From Terramyces sp. JEL0728 (lineage: Eukaryota > Chytridiomycota > Chytridiomycetes > Rhizophydiales > Terramycetaceae): 29,673 nt of DNA. The position numbers and the translations under genes are program-made. A model generated the notes under the pieces. It was not told the DNA's origin, ran no database searches, and was given only the letters and a program-made list of their open reading frames with translations. Numbering within the stretch: position 1 is the first letter of the stretch; the number at the start of each line of letters is the position of its first letter. Below are positions 9,939 to 19,131 of this stretch, piece after piece. The stretch spans positions 1-29,673 of the forward strand of contig JADIIU010000147.1 of assembly GCA_027603945.1 (NCBI GenBank). The letters run 5' to 3'.

Positions 9939-10426
9939 TTTTGCCAAGTTTTTTTTTGGTTCTTGAAATAATTCAAAGGAAATTGGTACGGCAATGCTCA
10001 ATTGATTTATAATAAATTGCACTGCCAGTTAAAGGCGGCCATGGCTTGATTCCTAGTTTCCAGAGATTTCAAAAAGTAGGAACGAAATACCAGTAGCGGT
10101 ACAACAATCATGTTGATTTTGGTTCCATCCTAACACCCCAAGCTCAAGTTGGTTTCTATCTTTTCGCAATCCTATTTCAACATGAAATTGATTGGCCAGA
10201 TATTTTCGGAATTTTTTTTTATTTCAACCCTAACCCTACAAAAAATCAAAAAAACAAATGAAACAAGCGGTTCTTCCCTTTTAAAAAACAAAGGTAGGTA
10301 GATTACAGTTCAACAGGATGATACACTATATTCTGACACCTCTTGTTTGATACAACCTTCACACGTTGTAGATGCACGCAACCTCGTATCTGATTGAAAT
10401 TCATTATTTGCAGACTAATTATAGAA
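9939..10426. promoter_or_regulatory. Divergent promoter region, eIF3e and eL6
   Basis: About 490 bp between two divergent translation genes. It holds a run of T and then the telomere-like box at 10226-10239. A CTAATTATAG immediately before the eL6 ATG resembles an intron 3' end and could mark a 5'-UTR intron, but the nearest upstream GTA lies 40 nt away. Confidence 0.55.
10226..10239. promoter_or_regulatory. Telomere-type box upstream of eL6
   Basis: AACCCTAACCCTAC contains two CCCTAA/TTAGGG units about 190 bp before the eL6 start. TTAGGG-binding Myb-type factors (Tbf1 family) are known ribosomal-protein gene regulators in several fungi, and related teloboxes occur in plant ribosomal-protein promoters. 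A similar role is inferred. Confidence 0.5.
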
Positions 10427-11152
10427 ATGCCAGTCAATTCATTCCTTGTTCCTGGAATCACCCGTTTCTCTCGTTCACAAGTATATGCTAAAAAGGCACT
10501 TTACAAGAAACAAAAGGCTGCAGCCAAACCAGTTGAACAATCATCCACCACCAAGACCGTCAAAGTTGGAGGTGCAAAGAACGGAAAGACCCGTGTAGTT
10601 GGACCAAAAGGAAGCAAGTTCTACACTGCTGATGATATTCGTGCCCCAAAGGTCACCCGCAAAACCCACAAACCAGCTGCTTTGCGTGCGTCAATTACTC
10701 CTGGAACTGTATTGATCCTTTTGTCCGGAAGATTCAGAGGAAAGAGAGTTGTTTTCCTTAAACAACTTGAATCTGGCTTATTATTGGTTAGTGGTCCACA
10801 TAAACTCAATGGTGTCCCATTGAGAAGAGTTAACCAAGCTTACGTTATCGCCACTTCCACTAAATTAGATTTGTCTGCTGTCAAAATTGAAGAAAAATTG
10901 AACGACACCTACTTTAAGGTTTCCAAACAAGACAAAGTTAAACCAACTGCTGAAGCACTTTTCGGAGAAGGCAAAGAAGTAATTGGATTTTAATGATAGG
11001 GAAAAACTGTTGATGAAGGCCGTGTTGCAGACCAAAAGAAGGTTGATACTCAACTTTTAGCTATTGTCAAAAAGACCCCAACTTTGAAGCAATACCTTTC
11101 ATCCTCTTTCTCTCTCTCTAAAGGCCAATATCCACACAATCTTTCATTCTAA
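10427..11152 (+). CDS. RPL6: 60S ribosomal protein eL6 (L6)
   Basis: Exons 10427-10978 and 11000-11152 give 234 residues. The 21-nt intron (10979-10999) begins GTAATTGG and ends TTTAATGATAG; without splicing the ORF stops early and loses the conserved tail. N-terminal [20 protein letters not shown], central [19 protein letters not shown] and C-terminal [10 protein letters not shown]...[10 protein letters not shown] are characteristic of eL6, a protein of the large ribosomal subunit. The start ATG at 10427 matches the usual beginning of the family; an in-frame ATG at 10394 would add an atypical hydrophobic leader. AATAAA lies about 12 nt after the stop. Confidence 0.95.
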
Positions 11153-11244
11153 GTGGTTTTTTGAATAAATGTATTTCAAAAGTTGGACTTGTTATTCACA
11201 GATAGGATTATCCAGTTTTCAATAGTGCAAAGGTAACCTGTCAA

Positions 11245-11312
11245 TTTACTTGCAGCTATTAAAATCCAGTTGTAGATTTCAAATTTGAACATTTATAAAA
11301 GCACAAAGGCTG
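11245..11312. repeat. 68-bp duplicated segment, inverted copy 2
   Basis: Matches window positions 1-68 in inverted orientation with one mismatch. It lies in the 284-bp gap between eL6 and the ceramidase gene. On + it carries TATAAAAG near its right end (11298-11305). A GTAACC...TTTACTTGCAG stretch immediately to its left looks like a 23-nt intron but has no coding context. Confidence 0.8.
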
Positions 11313-11436
11313 GTATATCGACACCTTGTTTGTAAATTCCATGGCCGTTGATTTATATCGGAAATAATTGGATCCATATTTGAATATTTCAGCTGGAAAT
11401 ACACAAATTTGCAGTTTACCTTTTTCATAAAACCGA

Positions 11437-12351
11437 ATGCTCCCAGAACGATTCACCAACCAAACTTTCTTGTTTTGTGAGAGTGTTTTGACAGGACCGC
11501 CGGAATATTATAGTGTCGTTACATCTTGCTTCATAATGTCAGTTGGTACGCTAATTTAACCTCAGGACTATTTGCCTCACTAATATCTTCTCGTTACCAC
11601 CAAAACTTTCAGGTCCAACAGCTTTATTGCCTGATTATAATGAATGGAATCGGATCTTTTGGATATCACTTTACTGGCGAATACGGCTGGAGTAAAATCG
11701 ATCAATGGTCAGAATTTTTATTAGCAATTCTTGCCATTCCATTAGCATTCAATGAATTGTGGTACAAGCTATTCAAAGGGACGAATAATGCGGTTTTCAA
11801 CTATGGTAACATGTCATTCTTGTCTACCTCTGGAGTGACATTTTTCTATTTGTTTGGGATGGTGCTGGATTCAACTGTTGATAAACCAATTGCAGATGAT
11901 TTTATCGGAGTTGGATTTGCATTTGCTTTGATAATACTCATTGCAAGCACAAAGACGACACATAAAAAGTTTCTGCAAGAACATCCGCAAGGAGATTTGA
12001 TAGTCAAGTAATTATTGCTAAATCAGATACATTTACTCTTCAATCGCAATGATTATTTGTTCAGTTGGGGTTTGGACTTTGGAAGAACGAGTGCTGTGCT
12101 CAACCAACCCGCAGTTGTGGTCCCGTATTCCATTGCATGCGTTATGGCACTTTAGCAGTTCATACTGTCTTTACATTATCTTTCAAATTCTGGTAATATA
12201 CAGCGCTCCAAGGCATGGCAAGCTTGGTGTTTTTATCGTATCCAACGATCCTCTTGTCAACGATCATGTCCGAGTTGATTCCATATTAAACTACTTTTTC
12301 GCGCTAGTAGTCTGGATCGACAGTCCAGAGCAAGTGCCTCTCCTTGAATAA
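11437..12351 (+). CDS. Alkaline-ceramidase-family membrane protein
   Basis: Exons 11437-11545, 11566-12007 and 12027-12351 give 291 residues. Introns are 20 nt (GTACGCTAATTTAACCTCAG) and 19 nt (GTAATTATTGCTAAATCAG), both frame-restoring. An N-terminal FCE (residues 13-15), then GIGSFGYHFTGEYGWSKID and a late HALWHFSSSY fit the ceramidase/CREST fold, in which acidic and His residues bind catalytic zinc and calcium. Multiple hydrophobic spans suggest seven membrane helices. The family hydrolyses ceramide to sphingosine and fatty acid in ER or Golgi membranes. The canonical FHxTL motif is replaced by GYHFTGEY, so the exact substrate is uncertain. The ATG at 11437 was chosen because it includes the conserved Cys-Glu; a later ATG at 11536 would lose it. 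Confidence 0.8.
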
Positions 12352-12360
12352 TCGTTGCGC

Positions 12361-12384
12361 AATAAAAGAAATTAAACTTTTATT
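12361..12384. terminator. Symmetrical bidirectional poly(A) signal
   Basis: AATAAAAG at 12361-12368 and its inverted copy CTTTTATT at 12377-12384 form an 8-bp inverted repeat with an 8-nt centre between convergent genes. The minus copy overlaps the TAA stop (12383-12385) of the phosphatase gene; the plus copy lies nine bases after the ceramidase stop. Confidence 0.65.
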
Positions 12385-13079
12385 AATATGCAGGAAGACC
12401 AAATTCCTCTGGTTTAAAGTGCTCTAATGAGGTAATGACTTTGGCACACTTTTGTCTCTGCTCATCTGTGATTTCAAATCGTTCATCAGGCACCCAAACT
12501 ACTTGCATGCCTGCATTCAGTCCGGCATTAACACCTGGCTCACTATCTTCAAATACCAAACAGCTGCCGTGGTCTGTAGCACGCAATTCGTCTGCTGCTA
12601 CCAAAAAGATGTCTGGGCTTGGTTTTCCTTTGTGTACTCGTGGATCGTCGCCAACAATAATTCTTTCATCAAACAAATCAAACAACTCTTTGTTATTCTG
12701 CGATTTAATCAAGAAAGAGTCCATATGAGAAGAAGTAGCGACAATGATCGGAATTTGATGTTTTTTCAAATGCCTTACAAGTTTCAACACTCCTGGCAAT
12801 GGTTTGCAGTGTGGAAACAATTTTTCATGTCCTTTTTTTCGTTCAACTAAATATTCTTCAGGAGAGAGTGGAATTCCAGTTGTTTCGACTAGCAGTATCG
12901 CTGAATCCAGTTCTTTTCTTCCCATCATCTGAATTAATTCGAGTTACTTGTTTTTTTAGTGACCATTCGAATGTTTTTCCGTAGCGAGATAGGATTTCTG
13001 ATGTTACTTGAGTGTACACTGCTTCTGTGTCTAGTAGCAGTCCATCCATGTCAAATAGCACATGAGTTGCCTTTCCCAT
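12383..13079 (-). CDS. HAD phosphatase, pseudouridine-5'-phosphatase-like
   Basis: Exons 13079-12948 and 12928-12383 give 225 residues; the 19-nt intron (12929-12947) is GTAACTCGAATTAATTCAG. HAD motif I is VLFDMDGLLLDTE (about 7-19), motif II lies in IVATSS, the motif III lysine is in GKPSPDIFL and motif IV is VFEDSEPGV. The whole length aligns well by eye with HDHD1/PUDP, including MGRKELDSA, the GDDPRVHKGKP loop and the FGLPAY tail. PUDP removes phosphate from pseudouridine 5'-monophosphate; related HAD enzymes use other sugar phosphates, so substrate is inferred from overall similarity. Confidence 0.9.
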
Positions 13080-13273
13080 TTGTCTTTTTTCAGAAAAAAA
13101 ATACCAGTGACTCTTAGCAATAAATAAGATTCTAATAATGAGATAGCCAGTAATTTAGAAATGGTGCGAACGATCAGCAATGAATTCCAGTGATTATCAG
13201 ACAAGTTTCAAGGAAACAGTCCCTGAATGCTTTTTGAGTTCGCCCAACTGCATAGGAACTGATGTTTCATCAA

Positions 13274-13282
13274 TATATAAAA
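13274..13282 (+). promoter_or_regulatory. TATA-like element
   Basis: TATATAAAA about 27 bp before the receptor ATG at 13309. If used as a TATA box, the 5' untranslated region would be very short. Confidence 0.4.
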
Positions 13283-13308
13283 AGTAGTGACACTGAATAT
13301 CCAAAAAG

Positions 13309-14295
13309 ATGTCAAATATCAGCTATTCAAATGCAGAGTGTTTCAAGCAATATTATATCGAATACAACACCGGAGTAGCATACGATTACGGCCAACTAGT
13401 GTGCTATTTATTTACGATATTTGGGCTGTGTTCATCGCTGGTTATCATTAAAAAGTATTTCAACACCAACTCCGGATTCGGGTATCTTATACTTGCTATG
13501 GGAATCAGCGATTTCTTTGTTTCGCTATCGTGGTTTGCAGCGAATCTGATTGACAATTCGTTACAATACAACCACTGCATTTCAAATACCAGTTCAACAA
13601 GACTTGAAGGATACTTGATTACTAATGCGTACCATATTAACGATGTTTTCCTGTTGTCATCTGCGTTTCTCGGGTTAGCCGTATCTTACATTGCAGTCTC
13701 TGTTCTTTACTTGAATGCGATTACCAGCAACTTGCAGTGGAAGAGGCTTGTGTCTGTTTGCTTTGGTATCCCTGTAATTTATTGGATTTGTATCACAGCC
13801 GTGTACAGTGTAAATTTCAGTATGCGTGGCAATACAAACCAAATGGGAATTGCGTTATTGAAATCTCAATGGGACATTTTCTACAATATTTTATTGACAG
13901 TCATTGCATGTATCGTAGTTGTTCTTTACATAGTATTCTATATCCTAACTACTATTGGCATGAACTCTAAACATCTTTGCTCTTCAAAAATCGTAATGTT
14001 GAATGTTATTCAAGCCATTACTATTTCAAATATGATTTGCTGGGTTCCAATGATTGTCTTTTGTTCTACTACTGCTGCTTGGTATATGGCGGGGTTTAAT
14101 GAAAGTGACCCTGTGTACTACTTTGGGCTGTATATATACAACGCTACAGCGTCTTGTAAAGGCTTGTATCATTTGATTTCACTTTATATTTGTGAAAGAT
14201 ACAATGATTGTAAAGATAGAGCAGAAAAAGATGTTGATACCATCCAATGGTCAGATGATAAACTGAATTACAGTTTGAACGACAACACATTGTAA
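13309..14295 (+). CDS. Seven-transmembrane receptor-like protein 1
   Basis: Single exon, 328 residues, first of five paralogues. It has a short extracellular N-terminus with Cys (NAECF), seven hydrophobic spans, and the family signatures SGFGYLILAMGISD (TM2), an HCISNTSS loop with likely N-glycosylation, MLNVIQAITISNMICWVPMIV (TM6) and KGLYHLISLYICER (TM7 into the tail). The CWVP in TM6 resembles the CWxP switch of class A receptors, but there is no DRY after TM3 and no NPxxY. The tail ends TIQW...NDNTL. A lineage-specific G-protein-coupled receptor is the best guess; ligand unknown. No intron occurs where paralogues 4 and 5 have one. Confidence 0.75.
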   Translation: MSNISYSNAECFKQYYIEYNTGVAYDYGQLVCYLFTIFGLCSSLVIIKKYFNTNSGFGYLILAMGISDFFVSLSWFAANLIDNSLQYNHCISNTSSTRLEGYLITNAYHINDVFLLSSAFLGLAVSYIAVSVLYLNAITSNLQWKRLVSVCFGIPVIYWICITAVYSVNFSMRGNTNQMGIALLKSQWDIFYNILLTVIACIVVVLYIVFYILTTIGMNSKHLCSSKIVMLNVIQAITISNMICWVPMIVFCSTTAAWYMAGFNESDPVYYFGLYIYNATASCKGLYHLISLYICERYNDCKDRAEKDVDTIQWSDDKLNYSLNDNTL

Positions 14296-14373
14296 ATATA
14301 ATAAACTAATCAGAATTTTATTTACAATGTAGTAAAAAGTCACTTGTATTCCAACTTAACAGTTGATTGTTGC

Positions 14374-14382
14374 GGCTGGACC
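14374..14382 (+). promoter_or_regulatory. GGCTGGACC motif before receptor 2
   Basis: GGCTGGACC followed by GGGTACT, 48 bp before the ATG at 14430. The same 9-mer occurs before receptor 5 and between receptors 3 and 4. Confidence 0.45.
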
Positions 14383-14429
14383 GGGTACTGTTTGGACAAC
14401 TTTTTCGGAATGAAAAAACTCTGAAATAA

Positions 14430-15374
14430 ATGGAACAGAGTCAATGCTTCCAAGACGACATCCTACTATCATACGACGACTATTCAACAGTAGTAGGATA
14501 CATCCTAACCGCACTCGGAATATTTGGTTCCATAATGATTATACTTACAAAAAACAGGTATTTTAGTAAAGGCTCGGAATTTGGGTATTTGGTATTATCA
14601 ATTGGAATACTGGATTTGTTAACGTCGCTTGCACAGTTATCTGGGTCGCTAACGAGTGCTGTGCTGCAGTACGACCATTGTGTCGGCAACACCACTTCTT
14701 CAATGACTGAAAATTATTATATTTCACAAGTGTACAGACTCAGTGATGTATTTCTGTTTGCATCGGGGAATCTAGGGGTGGCAGTTTCGTTTATCGCTTA
14801 TTCTATCGCATGCAGAAATGGTATCAATCATATCTTGAATTGGAAGAAGCTGTTGATGGTGTGTATAGTATTGTCGCTTATAGTTTACCTTGGGTTCGCA
14901 ATTTACTATGACAGGATGTATGGAACAGATACAGGAGCAGACTGGACAATCTATTATTATATGTACGATGTATACGCTAGCATCCTTGTGCTTTTATTTC
15001 TATTCTTTTATCTATCGACGCACTTGAATTTGTATTCAAAGAAATCAAGCAATTCGCCAAAGCTTTTAATGCTTACTATGATTCAAGCAGTTACAATATC
15101 AAATCTGGTATGCTGGCTACCAATGATCCTCAGCTACACATTTACAATACTCTTATCACAGTCATCTATAGTTTACAACCAAAAGTTTTCTTCTACTGTT
15201 GCTTATATTGCATCCGCAACCATTTATGCCAAAGGGTTTTATCATATATGTGCTCTTTATTTTGCCGAATTATTTTGGAAACAGAAACCGGTGGATAAAC
15301 AAGAGGACACTATAAAGTGGGATTTTACTCTATCTAAAGCAGAAAGGATATCAGAATTAGAAGAAACACTATAA
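14430..15374 (+). CDS. Seven-transmembrane receptor-like protein 2
   Basis: Single exon, 314 residues, paralogue of the other four. N-terminal Cys (QSQCF), TM2 SEFGYLVLSIGILDLLTS, glycosylatable loop HCVGNTTSS, TM3 NLGVAVSFIAYSIACRNG, TM6 MLTMIQAVTISNLVCWLPMI with CWLP, TM7 AKGFYHICALYFAE, and a tail with TIKW ending LEETL. It lacks introns at both positions used by its relatives. Only 134 bp separate it from receptor 1 on the same strand, and its stop is 86 bp from the stop of the convergent receptor 3. Confidence 0.75.
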   Translation: MEQSQCFQDDILLSYDDYSTVVGYILTALGIFGSIMIILTKNRYFSKGSEFGYLVLSIGILDLLTSLAQLSGSLTSAVLQYDHCVGNTTSSMTENYYISQVYRLSDVFLFASGNLGVAVSFIAYSIACRNGINHILNWKKLLMVCIVLSLIVYLGFAIYYDRMYGTDTGADWTIYYYMYDVYASILVLLFLFFYLSTHLNLYSKKSSNSPKLLMLTMIQAVTISNLVCWLPMILSYTFTILLSQSSIVYNQKFSSTVAYIASATIYAKGFYHICALYFAELFWKQKPVDKQEDTIKWDFTLSKAERISELEETL

Positions 15375-15460
15375 ACTGTTTCTATACCTATTAATATATT
15401 TCATGTATAATCTTATTATATATCCAGTCTTGTCCCACTACAAACAGTTCAGAACAATCC

Positions 15461-16490
15461 TCATGGTTCATTTTTTGAATCTAAATTTGTAGCTGCCCAT
15501 TGAATACTCTCAATTACCTCCAATTCCTTTTCGCTCGTCTTTGTACTCGAATTAGTCTGTAAATTCCTCGTCAATCTTTCCGAGCAAAACAGTGCTAGCA
15601 CATGATAAAACCCTTTTAGATAAATAAAAACATTCGCAATATACATTATTGTGAATTGGGCAGTCATGTTCATCTGCAACGGTGTAATTACATTCTCCCA
15701 TCCATCAAACAAATTCGCATAGTTGATTATCATTGCAATCCAACAAATGAGATTCGACAGTGTAATTGCTTGTACCGTGTTCAATAAAAGTATTTCTGAA
15801 CTTGTCCACTTTGTCTTTTTAGTGTCCTTGAAAAACAGCAAACTGATGAAAAATATTCCAAACAAAAGGACTAGGATTGATGCGTATGCCATGTAAAGAC
15901 CTAGATATAATCCGTGCCTTGTTAGCAAATCGTTACCATTTGGCTAGAATCCTAGATTCCGAGTGCATCATGGCATACTGTCTGGCAAAATGAAAAATTG
16001 TCGTCAAAATAATCCAGATCATAGCTGAAACAAATAGACTTTGGCCAACGAGTTTCTTCCACTTGATTGATGATGCCGATGCATTCAAAAACACAACTGC
16101 AAACGCAATATAGCAAATTGCCAAACTAATATTCCCTGAACCAAACAGAAATATATCACAAAAGTACTGCAAATGGTAGGAAAGTTCAATCATGAAATCC
16201 GATTCATCCGAATACCCAACAACGCAGGTTTTATAAAACGTTGCACTGCTGTACAGGTTTGCGACAAGCCAAGTGATCGAAGTCAGCAAATCGCAACAAC
16301 CCAGTGCAAGCACAAGAAATCCGAATCCAGTGTCTGTTTTGTAATACAGTCGTCGAGTTGTTATTATCAGCAGTGCACCGACTATTCCAAAGAGTGTGAA
16401 AATGTAACTAACAAGAGTTCCGTAGTCATTGTCGTAATTCTCTATTGTGTATCCTTTTACGTAAGCTTCTACGAAACAGGTGCTGTTCAT
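15461..16490 (-). CDS. Seven-transmembrane receptor-like protein 3
   Basis: Exons 16490-15937 and 15917-15461 give 336 residues; the 19-nt intron GTAACGATTTGCTAACAAG (15918-15936) splits a TGG tryptophan codon. It is the only receptor of the five on the minus strand. TM2 is TGFGFLVLALGCCDLLTS, TM6 has LLNTVQAITLSNLICWIAMI (CWIA instead of CWxP) and TM7 KGFYHVLALFCSER. The tail has SIQW but ends KNEP, unlike the TL ending of the other four. It is divergent from receptor 4. Confidence 0.75.
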
Positions 16491-16528
16491 CTATTGTAGA
16501 AACTTTTTTTGTGCTTTTTCGAAATAAG

Positions 16529-16537
16529 GGCTGGACC
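16529..16537 (+). promoter_or_regulatory. GGCTGGACC motif between receptors 3 and 4
   Basis: Lies in the 242-bp divergent region, 39 bp upstream of the receptor 3 ATG and about 195 bp upstream of receptor 4. It is followed by AGGTTGAGC, so similarity to the other two copies ends after the 9-mer and its next few bases. Confidence 0.4.
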
Positions 16538-16732
16538 AGGTTGAGCATTTTACACAATATTTCAACTCTTTTTTACTACTTTTTTTTAAATTGCAGCAAA
16601 GGATTTCAAACTTTAAAGGGCACCTGCCTTCTCTCAGCATCTTCAACTATCTGAGTCTGCTGTGTTACCGCAGTTCACAGCTCGGATCCTATACTGCCCC
16701 GAATTGAGAGCGTGGCCAAATTTTATGAAAAA

Positions 16733-17754
16733 ATGAATAAATGCCTAGTAAACTCTTATTTCAAATCCATACCTTTATATGACTACGACTATGGCGTAGC
16801 GGTCAACTACTGGTTCGTCCTGCTAGGGATTATTGGCTCAGTAACAATGATAATTGTACATTTTATTAATTGTAGAGCAGGAAAAAGTACTTTAGGTCTC
16901 ATTCTGGCTTTGGATACTTGATCTTACTACTTGCGATACTAGATTTAATGACTGAAGTTAGTTTTTTTATAGGTAGCCTTGCACAGAGCTCCATTAATTA
17001 TTACCTTTGTGTGAACCCAAACACGCCGTACAATACCACTCTGACTGATAATTTTATAGGAGGGAATTTGGTCCACGTAAGCGATATTTTCTTGTTGGCC
17101 TCAGGGAATGTCGGACTGGCGGTTGCTTTCATTGCGTTTTCAGTTGTTTGCTTGAACGGACTCGCTTCCAACATGAAATGGAAGAGTGTTGGGTCCGCAT
17201 GCGTTGCAGTGTCAGTATTAGTATACAGTATCTGTGCAGTATTTTATGCAATCAATTATAAACAGCAGATTAACGATCCAGATGATTTCATTCAGCCGCA
17301 AGCTGCCTGGCAGTATATTTATTATTACACTTATGGGATTTACGCTGCTGTACTAGTAATTCTATTCATAGTGTTTTATCTGTGCACTTTTTACCAGCTG
17401 CAGATCATCAAAGTTGAATACGGACCGACAAAACATCTCATGCTGAATATGATTCAAGCTGTTACGATTTCCAATTTGGTTTCTTGGATTCCATATATAG
17501 TTGGCAATTACTTGAATATCAAACAAACAGATGAAATGCTCAATCCGGCTGGATTTTACGAGACTGATTTTACATACTATTTTACGCTGTATCTATGGAG
17601 TTCAACAGTGTATTCTAAAGGGCTCTATCATTTGATAGCCCTCTATCTTTCTGAACGGCTATACTCTCAGCCCAGCAGCACGGAATCTTCAATCAAGATG
17701 GAGACCATACTCTGGCAAACTACTGTTGATACTGTGGATGGTAATACCCTTTGA
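16733..17754 (+). CDS. Seven-transmembrane receptor-like protein 4
   Basis: Exons 16733-16855 and 16876-17754 give 333 residues; the 20-nt intron GTACATTTTATTAATTGTAG lies after TM1. Splicing creates SRKKYFRSHSGFGYLILL, matching the SGFGYLI block of the paralogues, whereas the unspliced frame ends at TGA. Loop residues LCVNPNTPYNTT carry glycosylation sites, TM6 is MLNMIQAVTISNLVSWIPYI (SWIP) and TM7 SKGLYHLIALYLSER. The tail has TILW and ends DGNTL. I chose the ATG at 16733, just before the conserved Cys-containing N-terminus; an upstream in-frame GTG is not used. Confidence 0.75.
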
Positions 17755-17917
17755 TTGTAATATATTTGCTTTACAAACATTTTTCCGGCTTTATTTTGGA
17801 GAAAAGAATTCCCGAATTTACAAGTAAGACTGTCGGAACCAGAAGAGGCAAACCTACGCTTATCCTCTTTGCTTTGTGAACTATATTTTTGTGTTCGAGG
17901 TATGGTGTCTTTTGTAT

Positions 17918-17926
17918 GGCTGGACC
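17918..17926 (+). promoter_or_regulatory. GGCTGGACC motif before receptor 5
   Basis: GGCTGGACC followed by GGTTACT, 67 bp before the ATG at 17994. It differs from the copy before receptor 2 by one base over 16 bp. Confidence 0.45.
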
Positions 17927-17993
17927 GGTTACTCAGGGAACTGTAGAGCAGAGACCTTCGCAGTTTGAAGCTTGACAACTCAAAAAAGTTACC

Positions 17994-19087
17994 ATGAACA
18001 CTACCTGCTTCAAAACCGCATTCATACAGAACGGGTTGGGGGATCAATACGACTATGTCGAACTAGTCACTTACATATTCACACTATTTGGAGTAATAGG
18101 ATCAATACTGATTATTACAGTAACAGCGAATTAACAATTAGACTAGGAAAAACTATTTTAAAACCAATTCCGGATTTGGATATATGATTTTGGCGATTGG
18201 GATTTGCGATTTATTGACTGCATCAAGCACAATCATTTCAACTTTTGCTGCTGGATGCATTGATTACACAAATTGCGTTAATGGAGCGAGTAGTAGTATA
18301 GTTGAATCAGTCAGTAAGAAACAGATGGCAAACCTTAGTGATCCATTCATTACAGCTTCTGGATTGCTTGGAATGACTGCGTCGTACATTGCTTTCACTG
18401 TGGTGCACATGAACAGCACAATCAGTAATGTAAAATGGAAGAAATTAATAACTGGATGTATTTCAGTGTCGTTCTTGGTCTGGGGGGTGACAGTAATAGT
18501 CTATTCGTTCCTGGAAGGTTCCTACATCAGCTCTTCATCAGATGACGACAAAACTGGCCTTCATCATGCATGGTAATACTCTCATTAACCTCTGGCAAAA
18601 GTTTTACAATTCCGTCTACATAATAATCGCATCTACAATAGTGATTTCCCTTTCAATCTTTCTCTTTTTCACAATGAGGGGATTAAAGAAGCCCCAAACA
18701 GAGATGAACGGCCCAAAAGCACTAATGCTGAATATGATTCAAGCGATTACTGTTGCAAATTTGGTTTGCTGGATTCCAATGATCTACGACTACAGTTTCC
18801 AACTTTACAGAATGTACCACAAGATTGGGCTCTATGATGATAATAATAACGAAACTGGCGACCCTTTGAAACTGCTGGCATATTACGCTCCACTATACCT
18901 TTTTGACGCGACTGTTGCCGCCAAAGGAATGTACCACATCATTGCATTATACCTGTCACAGCAATGTACCGTGGTCGACAATAATAAAACCGCTGCATCG
19001 ATCGAATTGGAAACTATCCATTGGTCGTCATCGAAACAAGAGAAACCAGATTCTACATTCAAAGTGGACGAAGACACGCTTAGGTAA
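17994..19087 (+). CDS. Seven-transmembrane receptor-like protein 5
   Basis: Exons 17994-18119, 18142-18572 and 18595-19087 give 349 residues. Intron 1 (22 nt) sits at the same place and phase as in receptor 4 and restores TRKNYFKTNSGFGYM. Intron 2 (22 nt, 18573-18594) splits the same TGG codon as the receptor 3 intron and joins LHHAW to QKFYNSVYIII, but its last two bases are TG instead of AG. TM6 is MLNMIQAITVANLVCWIPMI and TM7 AKGMYHIIALYLSQ; the tail has TIHW and ends DEDTLR. Either the TG acceptor is used, or there is a sequencing error, or the gene is damaged; everything else looks intact. Confidence 0.7.
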
Positions 19088-19131
19088 ACATTTAAATTGC
19101 TTGTATAATAAATTATAATTTAGAACATTAT

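Noticed and set aside
11259..11459. 66-codon minus-strand ORF over the 68-bp repeat
   Set aside because: No ATG at its start, partly antisense to ceramidase exon 1, and no acceptable upstream exon. Only its 16-residue tail is shared with the left-edge repeat.
11536..11545. Ceramidase start at the later ATG
   Set aside because: It would leave a 10-nt first exon and lose the conserved Cys-Glu; the frame is open upstream to an ATG at 11437.
12435..12850. Plus-strand ORFs of 97 and 132 codons
   Set aside because: Both are antisense to the phosphatase coding exon, which carries all HAD motifs.
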